A stretch of DNA of 64,000 nt from Chamaea fasciata (lineage: Eukaryota; Chordata; Aves; Passeriformes; Sylviidae): positions 43,668,144 to 43,732,143 of the forward strand of contig JARCOQ010000003.1 in assembly GCA_029207755.1 (NCBI GenBank), read 5' to 3'. A program made the position numbers and the translations under genes. The notes under the pieces are model-generated. The model was not told where the DNA came from, did no database searches, and worked only from the letters and a program-made list of their open reading frames with translations. Positions 20,091-35,358 of the stretch are shown piece by piece (within the stretch, counting starts at the first letter, position 1; each line of letters starts with the position of its first letter).

Positions 20091-22721
20091 GCTAATTCAA
20101 TCACTCTCACCATGCTAACTACAGTAATGCCATTTATGATCGAGGAAGCAGATGCCAGAGGTTTTCTGAAAGCTGCAAAATGTGAGCAAATACTACCTTC
20201 CCTGACTTTCAGGAGGTGGTGGTGGGTAATGAGACAGAATCTTGAAATCTTTCTAGATTCTTATCAACAGAGGCAAAGCAATGCAGCAGCAATGCACTCA
20301 GAAGGGTGGTATCTGCACAGCTCTTGCACTCCTTGGAATGCCCTCAAACTAAATGAGCTTCCTAGAGCGCAGCAAATACTCCAGTCCCCACAACTGGGGA
20401 ACATGCAACACAAACCAAGAAAGAGGAACTGCTGCAAATATTAGTGGTATTTCACTGTCATTTACATGCTTCATGTGAGGGGCATTATTTGGGACAGGAC
20501 TCATTTGAGGGCAACAGTGGACACCTTCCAGGAAAGAGAAGATCACTTCCCAAAAGTCACAGACAGGGGATAGACATTAATTTTTTTTAGGGTTTAGAAA
20601 CAAGCAGAAAAATAGGAGCAAAGCCCTCCTGTACCTGCCACTGACAGACTAAGCTAGGCAGCCCTTCACCAAAATGGGCATGTGGCAGCACAACCTGTTA
20701 AATGAGGTATTTTAGATATTAAGGGCTCATTTTGTTTTAATAGGCAAGCTCACCTAATTTTGACATGCAAAACTGATTTAATCTTGGTGAAATGACTCCA
20801 CTCTACATTCTTGTTTAGAAGAATTTAAATAATGAAGCAGAACTCCTTTTATATTTTACATCTCATTTGTTAAACAATCTTTTTTTTTCTTCACTGATAA
20901 AAATTTCAGTGAAAGATCTTCCTTTCCCAAAATCTGCTAAAAAAAGTCACTTTTTAATGTTCATGTTTCTCATTAATATGTTTCAGATACATATTCACAT
21001 CTTACCAACAGAGCAGTGATGCATCTCATATTTCTATAAAAATATTAAGACTTTCAACAAACAATTTCACAAACACTTCCGTTTACTAAAACAGTAGTTT
21101 TGACTGCAAAGCATTTTGATGGGAAAATTTTAAAAAGATCTAATGGGGCTTTTTTTGCTTTGTGGGTGCACATGTGTAAGAGGAGAAAGACAGAAGGCTA
21201 TTTTATATAAAGAAATGTGCATGTGCTCAGTTCTACAGAAAAGCCTACAGGGACAAATCAAAAATACTTTATAAGTGTGTTATGGGATTTAGCAAACTGC
21301 CTATGGCAGCTACACAGCTGAGTTAGCTATCTGCTTTGGCACCTAACAGGACTGAGACAATCAATTTATGCAAGAGATTCTCTAAATCTTGTTAAGAGTA
21401 TGACTGCAATCTTTCAAGCTCAAATGCCTTTGTAAGCCCAAGCTAGATCCTGAGCTATACAGGTGTCTTATGAGGTACTCAGAGACAAGCTCTCCTGATC
21501 CCCCTATAGAGCCATTTACTTAATGTAAAACCTTGCCTAAGGTTTTTCTAGAACCTCTGAATCCACATGACAAGGATCTCTTGGATCTCTGAATTTTAAT
21601 ATCCTGCAGTCATCAGTAATTGTTTGTATCAGGTCACTAACAGCAAAATATAACACACTTTGGAATGGACTTGATTTTCTTCTCTCCACCACTCAAGTGA
21701 GGAGGCTGTTCCAAAATTTCACCATCCCAGATCCATGTAACCCTGAGTAAACAGCAGCTAAAGGCCACCAGCTCTCAGTGAACCACAACTGGAAAGGCTA
21801 AAGCTCCAGCTGACAGGAAAATTAGAATCTCATCTTGTAGCAGGCACCAGTACTAAACCTGCAGCCACAATAAATGCCGGTTCTTCCTCAACAGCAGCAA
21901 GTGAATACACTGGCATTCAAGAGGAGTTTGGAACAAAAGCTTAAGGCATCTCTAGGTACTGTGTTTTCTGAGCTCACTGGATGCTTTTTTAAGGCAGTCT
22001 TTCAAAACACTACAGGCTAGAGATGACAAAGTCACAAAGCCTCACCAAACAGTAACAAACTCTGCACACAAGATAGGGAAGAAGTCTGGAACCACCTTGG
22101 CAGCCATGGTAACAAAACACATTGGCAGCTACTCATGGATCCATGAATAGAACTTAATTCACTGTGCAGATCTGAGGCTCATGATGGTTTGTTTCTCACT
22201 CTAAAAAATCTCATCTGCATTTTCATTCATGGGCACGGTATAGATCATTCTTTAATCCCTCTGCTGTTCTGCATCCTTACATTAACATCAGGAGATGTTG
22301 TTCTCTCTAAATTTAATGCAGTCACATGAATTATGAAACAGTACATGGAGTATCTCTTCTCACCTTCTCACTGTCCTATTTCTGAAATGCTTAGTAGCTC
22401 AAGCAAGCCTTTACAAATACCTACTGTGTTAAAAAGCTATAATGTAGAAATTGCTAATCTTCTATTTTAGTATGACAACACCTCCACCCTTAAAACCATT
22501 AGTGGAAAAACTTTCTAGATTTTATTTATATTGGAGTTTGTAAAGTGCACCAGAAGTTTGCAAGAGAGTATCCCTCAAAGTTACAGGAAAGAGAAGGAAG
22601 ATGGGAATACAGCTATTGCTACTCCGTTCCACTGCTGCATGACTTACACAATACAATACAGAGAGTAACACCTGTAACAGTACTGTGAGAACCTGAAATT
22701 CAGACCTGGATTCTGCACCAA

Positions 22722-22722
<1 letters not shown>

Positions 22723-22765
<43 letters not shown>
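22723..22765 (+). repeat. Pure A43 tract
   Basis: Forty-three consecutive A residues follow GCACCAAC and are followed by ttctgttt. No AATAAA signal or recognisable gene copy precedes it. Confidence 0.95.
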
Positions 22766-22767
<2 letters not shown>

Positions 22768-24189
22768 CTGTTTAAACACTACCTTGTGTTTAATATTATT
22801 AAAAAAAATATGGGCTGGATAGGTTCATAATGAGGTTTTGATTTGTTTGTCCCCCACTTTAAACATACATACACATTACTATTGTCTGATTAAGCAAACT
22901 ATTTGATTACAGTTCACATGATTATATCCAGACAGATGCCAGTTGAGCTGACAAATTATATTATTTTACTCACAAGATCCCCCAGCTTTTCACTGAGGTT
23001 GGACTACTTCTTAAATGTATTGAAAGTATTACTGTACAATGGATAAGTTGCTGTTTATTACTTTCTTATGCAGACAAGTATTTCCTATGAGTGCATTACA
23101 ACTAAAATCACCATAACTTCACCCCTTAATAACTGGCATGGAAAAGAAATTGAGAACCTTCTGTAATCTATCTAGTGAAGGGTGTAGCATACATAAATAA
23201 TATCAAATTCAACCTGTATTTCTAGCCTCTAAACTGCCAAAAATAATTGTTCCCTGCCAAAGGGAAGTGATCCAGCAGCAGACCTGAAGTTTTCAACATG
23301 TCATTTTTGAAACCTGAGGGAAGAGAAGGTATCCTCAAAAATATTCAAAGAGCTTCATAAGCAACTAGCATCCAAGTGTAAAAGAAACCATGAGGCATTA
23401 TGGCCACTGAAATGTCTTCCAAGATCCACAAATCAAAAATGCTGAGACACTGTGACAGGTGAAGTAGTAAAGTTGCAGTTGTAGGATGATGCTCCTTGAA
23501 AAGTACTAAACAAGGACAGACTCGTGTAAAGAACTGGTTCTCTGCAAGGTAGTTGGCACCATCAGAGTTCAATTTCTTAGATGTATCCAATTGAAAAAAA
23601 AGTAGCTATCAGCAAGGATCCTTACATTCTGCATTCACTCAAAGATTTGGCCATTTCTCCAGGACACAAGCATAGAAACAATGACCATATTGTAACAAAG
23701 GGAAAACACCTGTGCCATTTGATGAGCTAATAATACTTTAAAAAAATAAATCTTCAGTAGCATATTTAAAAAAAAAATAGAATGATCAATCTCCAATCTC
23801 AAGGGAAAAAAAAAGAAAAAAAATCCCAACTGAGCAACGACTGAGCTCCTAGTGTGGAACTTCTTTTCTGTCCGTTTCTAAAGGAGAGCAAAGAAAAAGT
23901 TTGTGTGATGGCACAGGATCAAACATCAGCAAGATAGTCCAAATGAAATTTTTTACTGCACATGTTAACCTAAAGAAAAAGCACTTTTCTAACAGCAGTG
24001 ATAAATTCAAATAGCTTTAAAATAATTAAACCTAATACAAAGTCCTGAAATCACAGATGTCTTTTTCTGTTTCATAAATCAGCTAGAACAGCAAATGACT
24101 AATACCTGTGTTTCCCTGAACAGCCAGCTCTTTCACAGTACACAAGTGATAATAGATTTGAAAGACTCGTTTTACTGACTGAGACTTAC

Positions 24190-24222
24190 ATGTATTGGTG
24201 AAGCAGGATCAGGCTGAACACT
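24190..24222 (-). CDS. PCNX2: PCNX2 exon 12 (33-base micro-exon)
   Basis: This exon encodes exactly 11 residues, SVQPDPASPIH, between acceptor tttgttttag|AGT and donor ATACAT|GTAAGT. The phase is 0 on both sides. The peptide is the invariant family loop SVQPD(A/P)ASP-H that links exon 11 to GHN in exon 13. Because the length is a multiple of three, skipping would remove 11 residues without a frameshift. The strong conservation argues that it is normally included. Confidence 0.96.
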
Positions 24223-25622
<1,400 letters not shown>

Positions 25623-25765
25623 CTGTCCAACAATGCCAACAAGGTAAGACGGTCATACCAGACTTTAATCCACTTGCCAGGGAATATAACAAATCTGTAA
25701 AACTGCCTATTCAGCTTCCGTTGTGCCGAAGAACATGAGGAATCCTCAGGGTCCTGACTGGGCTG
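25623..25765 (-). CDS. PCNX2: PCNX2 exon 10 (entry to membrane core)
   Basis: The 143-base exon has acceptor tttttatag|CAG and donor GACAG|GTAAGC. It starts with a polar stretch (QPSQDPEDSSCSSAQRK). It continues into RQFYRFVIFPGKWIKVWYDR and then LTLLALLDR. The FYRF(V/I)IFPGKWIKVWYDRLTLLALLDR block is the conserved juxtamembrane entry to the pecanex polytopic domain; PCNX1 has HYYRFWILPQLW...FDRLTLLALFDR. The phase is 0 in and 2 out. Confidence 0.97.
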
Positions 25766-28700
25766 CTATAAAAACAAACCAGAAATACACAAAACTATCT
25801 CACACTCACACACAGCTGCCAGCAAAACAGGTGTTGAAAAGGCCAAATTTACATAAAGTATCAGATTTCTTTCTTTTTTTTTTTTTTTTACTACTAAAAG
25901 GGGTAGTGGTAGCATAGTAGCATATTTATTTTCTTAATTTTAAATTAGAAACAAAAGTATCACACCATCTTAATTGTTGCAGATGAACAGAAGCTATATT
26001 AATTACGTAGCTCTATAGTGACAATATGCTTTAAAAAGTAATATTAAATATTCATTTAAAAAATAATTATTCTTAGTCCAGATCCAATACTTGTCTAAGG
26101 CTTCTTCCTGAAGATCTTCCCATGAATCAGGCTAATAACAGTGCAACACAAAAACATGACAGCACAAATCCTTCTTTTTAAATACAAAAAAAAAAAAAAA
26201 AAAATTAGGCCTTAAGGCCCAGAGGTGTGACTTATCAACTTTTCTTCCAGAACACAGCTTTGTTTATTTTTCCTGAGATGCTTTGAATACCACATCAGGT
26301 GTGCCTCCTCAAGAGCAGTGAGAGGAGGAAAAAGAATTGCAAACAACACAAATAGCATAAACAGCACTAATTTAAGAGGCTCTAATCTTATTATCATAAT
26401 CATAAATCCACCCTTTTGAATATTGCTTTTCCCAGATTCTAAGGCTTTTTCCAACTCTTCTCTACAACTGTCCTCCAGGTCTCTGCAGACCATCAGCCAA
26501 GCCTGCAAAGTTAGACAATATATGAAAAAAAATCTCTGCAAAGCAGTGATTTCTTTCCAAGGTATGCCATTACTGATGTTATGGAGGGAGGGAAACCACT
26601 TATTTTCTTTCAAGAAGAAGAATTTGAGATTTTAAATCACTGAGGTCCAGTGGTTTTCAACCTCCTCCTAGGCAGCCTTTTCCCTGCCCCTGCTCAAGAT
26701 AATTAATCAACAAATATACTTATTATATATAAGCAACTCTACTTATAAGGGATTCTAGGCAATGCCTGCATTAGAGTTATTTGTGTTAGATTAACTTTCC
26801 TAGTCAGGGAAGGGGATTTCTGTGCGAAGCAAGTGATCATCCAATTACAACTGCTAACAAAGCACAGTTTCTTAAGCAACCTGTCCACCTGCACAAAGGA
26901 ATTGTTAAACTTTTTCCTCAGAATACTGGAATAATTTCTAATCTTTGCTTTCCAGGAAAAGGAATTTTACACAGAGTTTACACAAGACAATGTATTCCTG
27001 TGCATCAGCTGGGAAACAACTCATTGATATCCTCAGTTTGCTGGCAAACATGAGGTGAAACAGGTTAACATAAGCTCTGGATAAAGAAATTCAAGTTTAG
27101 GCATCTTATCTCATGCCTCCAATTGACTAAAAGTGTACAGCTATACAGGGCGAGGGAGCTCAACTGCTAGTAGTGCAGGACAATCCCTCACATTTCTGAG
27201 CATTAAGATGTGCAAGGGGACGTTGGGCTATTTGGCATTCTTTCCTTTATTAACAACTCTGAGCAATTTAAAAGTCATGAGACCAATTGCAATCCTTTCA
27301 CTATGAAGACTTTAAAATCTGAAAGTAGTTTATGTAGTCCAAATTTTACTATTTTTATTACTACTTTAAAAAGTAACTTAAACATGTGGTTGGGGCATTT
27401 TTAAAGAAAAAAACATGTTTTAAAATATTACAGTTGCTAATACTGGCATAGTTTTGTTTCTCTTGGGTCCTATTACCCAAAAGAAAGTAAAGCAAAGCTC
27501 AGTCCGCTGCAACCATTAACTTCACACATCTAATGTAGATTGCTCACCATTACTAGATAACTAGATAAAAAATTAAAAGAGTGGCAAAGAGTTCACTAAA
27601 AACACCCAAGGATATGACCATTGAGTCCCCAGAACAACCCAACACACCTTTAGCTGAGTGCGTAAGTAAACATTTTGGCTCCTGAGGAACTGTAACCTTT
27701 GGATGAAACCCTCTGTGTGAGTCGTGTAGTGCTTGGGCAAGAGTCAGGTTTTTCAGCTGGATTTGGGAAACTCTCTTACTAGCCCTGAGCAAATCACTCA
27801 AGTCTAACTGTTTTCCTATCAAAAAAGGGCTTATAAAATTCACTTCATAAATTTATATAGTGTCAGCAACAGCCTGAAATCAATAACGATGCTTTTCCTG
27901 ACTTATGTAGGCTCAGATTTTCATGTTTAAGAAAAAAAAAAAAAATTTAGAAACCAGGACATTCTGAAATTGCTGCCTAGCCTGGCTACAAATTTGACCT
28001 TGAGGAGCAGTCTTCCTGAAAGAGAAAGAAGAAATGACAATTGTTCTCTAATTTACAGGCAGTTTACAAGACTATAAATATCCAGAAAACATCTGAGCCT
28101 TTAGATGGAAGACACTGTCCAAATTTGAAAGACACTATTTGGGACAATTAACTGATTTTTAGTTTAAAATAATTCCTTTATACAAGTTGCTTCTAGCCTA
28201 GCATTCCTGTGTGAAATCTAAAATGAAGGCAATTAACTGACATTTTACTGCTATTCATAAATACCAAACTAGAATTTGACATGGCAGAGAGAAAATCAAA
28301 GGTATTATAAAAGGAATTGTAAAAACAGATTATAGCCCTAAATCAGAAACCCCAAACACTGTAAAGTTCATGTCCACATAAGAGCATGCAAACTGAAGTC
28401 TGAGGGCCTTTTTCTTTTACTAGCCGCATTGAGGAGGGGGCTTCAACATTCCACAGCAAACATTCAGAGGTCTGGTTGCCCAATTCAGAAAAGTGAAACC
28501 AGACATGAGGTTTTATGACAGCAATCAATCTGGAATAAACACTTCATACTACTAAAATCTGGTGGTGTGTCTGAAATCCTAACAGCTGTGTCCTCTTCCA
28601 AATGAAATAAGACTGAAGATAGAAGATAAACTTTTTCGGTGGTGGAGTCTTTAAGTACTCCCTTAGGACACTACTCATTGTCACTAGAAAAAAGCTGAGT

Positions 28701-28855
28701 CGCATCCAGCAACATAAAACACATCTTCTCCCACACAAGCAATACCAAGAAAAGCTGTATAGCAAAATCAACAAAACTGTCTCAGGAACAAGCCTGCAGC
28801 ATTTGTTTATTGAGCAGTTCACCAAGATGCTGGAAACTCAGATTTGACAATGTAC
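25766..28855 (-). other. PCNX2: PCNX2 intron 9 (3.1 kb)
   Basis: Homopolymer runs near 25873 (T) and 26187 (A). A 133-codon minus ORF at 26212-26613 has no family resemblance and is not bounded by usable splice sites. Nothing else is recognised. Confidence 0.85.
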
Positions 28856-28991
28856 CCGTGGGTTTTCTGAAAGGGTCCTTCTGGCCACCATCAGTAGGAG
28901 CTGCTGCTGAAGTGCACTGGCTGCTTGATCACCAGAAGACGGTTCTTGACTCTCTGAAGTGGTAGTACTGGAGGAGCTGAACTGTATTTCA
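28856..28991 (-). CDS. PCNX2: PCNX2 exon 9
   Basis: The acceptor is ctctgtgtgcag|T and the donor is CCACGG|GTACAT. The exon reads EIQFSSSSTTTSESQEPSSG, then DQAASALQQQLLLMVARRTL and SENPR. The SSSSTTTSESQ(E/D)PSSGD and ALQQQLLLMVARRT blocks match the PCNX2 linker just before the membrane core. The Ser/Thr cluster is a plausible phosphorylation patch and the QQQLLLMVARR run a short amphipathic helix. Both statements are inferences from composition. It follows the longest intron, 10.9 kb, and ends in phase 0. Confidence 0.96.
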
Positions 28992-31900
28992 CTGCACACA
29001 GAGGACAGGAGAGAAGGAGATTTTTTTAAGCAGCAATATTTTCCTAACAATTCTGAAACATTACAGGAGAAAGCCTGTAATTACACTACTGGTTGCCACA
29101 TAGGACTTGGGAACCTTCCACCTTCATATCTGAAATCTAACACAGATCCACAAAGCAGTTAACACCCAAACTGAGATAAACTTGATTTACTACATCCACC
29201 GCAGAGAAACAGATACTTCTGTATCACAGCTTTTCTCATTCTGAGATGAACACCCTCAAGGAATCACACTTCAGAAGTGCCTTTTCCTGTCCATTGACAA
29301 TTTAGGTTTAGGGAGGCACATCTACAGAACAAAACTGCAAAGTAGATACTGCAGAGATCCCAGAATAGCTTCCAACAAGCTCACTTAGGTACCAAGCTAG
29401 TCTGGTTTCACCTGCACTGAATCCGATGACTACTGATTAACCCTGCTGAGAATTCAGGCTACAAGAACTTCCTTCTGCCCTGGCAAGATAACAATACATG
29501 AGCTAATTCACATACGGCTAGTTCAGATATCCCCCATACTGGGTGTAAACTCACCCTGAGATGGCCCTGAACAAGATACTATTTATTGTTTTTCCTCACA
29601 TTTACCGTTTTGTGTTGTAAGTACAGCACCCAAACACTTGTAAGAATCTGCACTTAGAACAGCAGTTCCTGTTGGGTGGCAGAAATGGTGTTACCAGGAC
29701 ATGACTGACTGGTTTCAAAGACAGCTTTATTGAAATGAAATAACTGTTACCTGTGGAAGAGATCTATTTTGAATACTTCTTTCTAATTCTTTTCCAAATG
29801 GGATTTATACATCAGGCGCTCTGCTCCAAGCTCATTGCCCCACTGCCCCTGGATACCTGCCCTGGGCTCTTACTACTTTTCTATCTCTATGAGGTGAAAG
29901 CACCTAAGTGCTCATGCAAGGTAGTCATGCAAGATCTGTTGTTCTTACTTTGCATAAAGACAAGCAGGAAGAAACTGGAGCAATATGCTTACAGTCAGCC
30001 AGGAAGCCTATGGCAGTGCAAAGATTAAAACCCTCCTCTTGCATACCCTACTTTTGTCCCAAAGGCACCTTATTAATTTTAGTTTACTTTCCTTGCTTTT
30101 GGTTGCCAGTTCCCAAAGGTTGCTACATAACCCTTGTTAAGGCATTAAAATTGTGGCTGTCCTGCACATAACTGGCTGTTAACTTCAGCTGCAGTGGTTA
30201 GCATTGTTCTGGAACATAGTTCAGGGTCTGGATTACTTAAAAGAAGGGCTGAAGTGTCAGACCAACAGGTTGAAATGCACACACTCTCTCCTCGCCTCCA
30301 GGATTTGCTGGCTCTGCCTGGACCAACAGGAACACAATCAGCCTCGGGATGTCAGAAGAGGAGCCATCCTGCCTCTGGTTTCTGAGCCAGGTAGTTTGTT
30401 TTCAAAGCCTTGATTGCTATCAGGCTTGAATTCCAGACCTGATATTCACCATCTGCCACTCCAGCAGAACTCTCAGATGAGCACAAATGAGAGCACTCCA
30501 TGCTCCTGACCCTAATGGCTTCCTCTGCACTCCACACTCCTGCTACAGACAGCACCATGATCCACTCCACAGAGTCAGGAAAGCTATCATGTTCCCTTTG
30601 GACAGCACCAGCAAATGAGAACACAACCCACTTGATGTCCCAGCCACAAGGCAGCCTTCTGTAAGAATCATCTCCTTTGTCAGCAGTTATTAACAAAACA
30701 GTACAGAAGGGATGGGCATTCATCAAAGATCCTGGATCACAACCAGAAGATTTAAGCAGGAAGAAAGTGGAGGAAGCCTTGAGGAATGTCTCCCAAGAGT
30801 AAGATTCCCACAGATACGAACTACAGAGCAACCTTGTCCAGTCAGAAGGAAGGCAAAGGACTTTTTGTTTGTTTCCTCAGGATGAGCTGTCCCATTCCTT
30901 GTCATTGTGGGTGCAACCCTGAGTCTCCCTGTTCACAGCAGGAAAAAGGCAAACTAAGCCCAGGCTATGCAGGAACACTAGTCTGGGAATTCCTGCCCAA
31001 AAGGTGCCTCAACAAAAGAGAAGGGGAATAAAATAGTGGTTGCTCATGCCTTCCTAAATGAAGAGTCAATTTTCACTAATTTCTGCATCTTTAGCTGTCT
31101 TTCTACAAAAGCCAAAAGTATTTTGAGATCGGACCACATCTTTAATCCCACATTCACCAAAAATGGAAATGGCAGAAGGACAGACGGATGGAACAGAATA
31201 CCAGGGGAGTCTAACAGTTCTCAGAAACCAAAAATCTTTTACTAATAAGACTTCTTCCAAGAATAAACTTAGGAGATCAAATCATCTCCCACCAGATTTG
31301 AAGTTAATCAAAGAGCCAAGAGCACCCATAGTCTTTTTTGTGTTCACATTAAAAATCTATAGCTCCGCCTTTCAGCAAGTGGCAGAGGAGATCACAAGCA
31401 GCCAGGACACTGACTGTGGGGAAGAGTCAGAAACTTTATAAGCCTGAAAAAGCAATTAGGGCAGAGAAGTTGGGACGGCAGAGCTGGCAAAGCAACAATT
31501 TTAAGATCAGAATCTCATCTTGCAGTCATCAGCCTCATTTCTCTGTATCCTCTTAGTCTCTCATCTTCTATTTCCTTCAGCTCCTGTTTGCTGTTTTTGT
31601 CCTCCTTATTCCTATTTTCCACACAACCTCCTTCTGACATTCACTTACTACCCCCAAACATGAATTGCTTGCACAGCTACTTAGAAACTGTACATCTCAT
31701 ATGATGACACTGCTATCACACTGACAGCAAACACCAGTAAGAAATGAGATGATGGTGTTTGTGTTTTTGTAAGCCTATAAACTAGATTCTATAAATTTAT
31801 TACCATATATAAATAGGAGCAAACACCCTCTAATCACAAAATCATTATAATGGAGCTGATCACAGTATAACACAAAATCTTGCTAAATAGAAAATCTGTT

Positions 31901-34900
31901 CATTTGCAGAATCAAATTAATATTATCAAGATCTATCACAGTAAACTGCACTGCTAATGTAAGCAAAGGTATAATTGAACTAAATTTTGAATAATAAATT
32001 ATTAACTAAAAATATCTGTGATAAACATATAACCTACGCAGAACAAATTCAAAAGCAACATAGCACCCTCTACTGATAGTTGGGTATAAAACCAGGAATT
32101 TTTTCCTGGCTCATAGTCCCATTTTGTAAGGACACTCAGTAAGCATAAGGTAGTGAAGCAATCGTATAACACACAGAATGTTTCAGTATAACCTAGTGCT
32201 GGAAAAATCTTCCTTCTCCCTCTCCGTTTAGCCTGTTGCCTTACACCACCGAAAACTTGGCCTGAGCTATTCAACCATAACACAGCCGAAGTCATCCCCT
32301 TTGTTAGGATTAGCTAGCCTTGGCTCTGAACCCCTCTAAAGGTAAGTTCTTTATACAGGCACACCACAAACAATTCCCTGTTAATAAAGCTGTTTAGCAG
32401 GTCTTGGTTAAATTTCATTTTAACCTGCATATTGGAAAAAGGACAGGTCCCTCACATGCTTAAAGCCAGAACGATCCCACTGGACTGCCTGGGGGATCTT
32501 TCTGTCTGGGTCACTACAGAGTTTACAGTGTATAATAAATATCCATAGCAATAATGAATAATATAGCTGAAAGCTATTTTGCTTTCAGTAATGCTCCCTA
32601 AAATACTGCCCTTAGGTGATGGTAAGCAACTACGGCTGTGAAGAGCCAGAAAACATCTCAGAGTCGGAAATGTCTCCTCCTGCACATCCAACAAGCAATC
32701 GCTTCTGGGGTACTGGTCTGAGGTGCATCCAAAAGCACTGAACTGAGACCTGTGCAATGTGGCTGTACAAGACCCAGCCAGTGCTGACAACACAGCAGGA
32801 ACTCAACACACCCATACCCTTGTGCTCTTTCAAAACAGTCAGTTTGTGGCTCAAATGTAGCTGTATGAACTGACGTTGCTCATTAGGTCTCCATTAGGAA
32901 GCTGCCAGCACCAATCTGATCAGAGTACTGCATGGTTCAAGACTGACCCTAAAGTTGTAGATGTTGCTTCTTTTAAGAAAATGATGGCTTACAGTTCCCA
33001 AATAACTAAATCACAATAACTTACACTAAAAAGCAACTCAGAGCATGTAAGAAGATTGAAATATGCCAGTGATAGCTGCATAAGCAGTAGATAATTATAT
33101 GACAAATCCAATCACAGGAAACAGAAAAAAACTCAAAGAGGAAGGACTCTTCACTTTTTTGCTAAGACGTTAGAAGTTTCATAAAGCGCAAAATTAATTC
33201 AGAATGTGCATCTTCACTTTCTTCAGTGCTTACATCTAATAGCAGCTCAAGCTAAAGACAAAATCTCTCTTAAATCTTGTTCCTATTTTGCTAGTTGTAC
33301 AAATGTGTATTTATTTGGGGATTTGGAGACAATTTTTGACATTTGTTTTAACTAGCAAAAATAACACCCCTAATGACAATAAGGCAGAATATCTGAGTTT
33401 AGAGAATGTGAAAACTGGATGCAGTGATATACTGCCATAATAGCCAGAAACGATATCAGATCACTGTTGCAGTATTGCAACAGACTGCAAAACAAGCAGT
33501 AGTACATATTAAGTCAGCAACTGCAGATGGACATGAACGCCTTGCAGAGCACGTTCCCAAAGGCACTGTGGTCAATATGAAGGCAGGAAGTGATGAATGC
33601 CTTCCTACACAAATGTTAAGAATGGGGTCCATTCAGTACACTCTTCCTTCCCAATACTCAGATATTTTCTGTTTTGCTAATAAGCATGTAAACTGATAAT
33701 TTGCAAGCTTATTACATTTCAAAGCAAAGATAAATATACTAGAAACTTTAAAAAAACCCCAGTATGTGTTAGCTAATAAACTAGAGGATGCGTTTTGAGA
33801 AGATGCAGCCTTATTGGAATTAGTGCATTAATAGTTTCCACACTTGTGATATCTCCAAAATACTTCAAAACATTCCTTTTAGCTCTCCTTGTGGAAGGAA
33901 GGGCAGGGGATGGAAGAGAAGCCAGTCCCAACACAAGAAGCACTCCATAAGCTCCTAGTCCTGAACAGGATTTTGCTGCCATCATGTGGCAGCATGGTCC
34001 CCTCTTACCTCTGAGTCTCATTCTGCTGAAAACACTCGAGTCTCTGCCCAGTGTCCAGTGAAAGAAGGGCTAAAAACCCCTACACAAATAAAGGGAAGGA
34101 TTTTAACTGGCCAAGCTTAACACAAAGGTTTCCTCCTGCCCCTGACAAGCTAACAGGAAAATGCTACTGAGTTTGTAAAGAGTACTTCCCAGAAATACCC
34201 ATGGCTTCATTATGACACAACATTCCCATTTTCAGCGTGCGCACCCTGCTCATTTCTGTGTTCAAGCAGCTCTGAGCCCAGGGGAGCAGCTCATCTGAAA
34301 CCACAGAATCCCAAGGAGGACTCTGTAATATTTGTCACATCCATTTCAAAACATGCTCAGCTGCAGAACTGCACAATCTGACAAGCAGCATTAAGAAATC
34401 TTTAAGATTCAGCAGCTCATTACAAGAGCAGCAGGGGATTGTGTTATTTGGGTCACCTTGCTGAGAAATACAAAGATGTTTTAGTGATACACTTTTTGGT
34501 CACATTCTAAAACAACATTTTGAAACACACACACAAAAAATCTATTCTCTCCAATGAGAAATAACCTCAAAGATTCAGGGAATTTTCCAGCAGTGAACAT
34601 ACTAAATATTAGTGGATTTATGAAGGAGATACACAGTACCACTAAGGCATTCAGATAGACTTTCATATAGTATAACACACTCAAGCAGCTTATTCTGGGA
34701 TGAGAATGTAAATCAAATAAGTTTGCTTATTGATCTGACATTCTCTCGTTTGCCCAGGGCCACAAATACCAGCAACTCTGCAGCTGTACTGACAGGTACC
34801 TTAAATTATTTTTTTAGTACTTGCTAGCCACTAGTTTGCTGAAAATACTTTTTTAAACTTTTGGCCCTGATGATACCAAAAATAGAATTATTCTTAAAAA

Positions 34901-35358
34901 AAATCTAAGCATTTGTTTTAAATGGAGGTCTCTATCTGTACTGCAAAACATTTTAGCTATAACAGGTTTCTAGAAGCCTGGTTTCAGTGTCAGAGCCTCA
35001 TCTGAAAAAAGTGAGGAGTTCAGAGGATCAACTGCTCAGATAGAACATACAAAGTGAAATGTGAATGCATGATTGTACTGGTATGGTGGAACCATGTGTA
35101 GTAATGAAATATACATGAAAATAATTTTATTGTACAAAAAGTGATATTATTTTAATAACTTTAAAGGTAAATTAAAAGATACATGACCAAGAAAACAGGA
35201 TAAGGCTCAAACTGGAATAATTTTTTTAAGGTATAGAGCAAGTTGGATTTTATATATAATTGACTCGAAATGAAAGCTCAAGTATCGCACAGCAAGGAGA
35301 ATCTGCACCTAAGATAAAGGTGGTTTTTGCTAAGAGCTGGGTCATCCTTCTTTCTGTT

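Noticed and set aside
26212..26613. 133-codon minus-strand open frame with hydrophobic stretches
   Set aside because: Looked like a candidate membrane exon, but exons 9 and 10 already join in phase 0 and the sequence matches no part of the family.
29412..29445. 34-base segment with acceptor ctcag and donor GTGAAA, correct phase 1 to 2, considered as exon 8
   Set aside because: The translation does not match the expected GEIRSCYLK motif, which was found instead at 39914-40007 with stronger splice sites.
30352..30831. 159-codon minus-strand open frame with a possible donor near 30449
   Set aside because: No similarity to the pecanex linker. The possible splice-bounded part ends in phase 1, which cannot join exon 9.
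34009..34025. 17-base segment between a good acceptor (gtgttttcag) and donor (GAG|GTAAGAG)
   Set aside because: Its length would shift phase wrongly between exons 8 and 9, and no protein evidence supports so small an exon.
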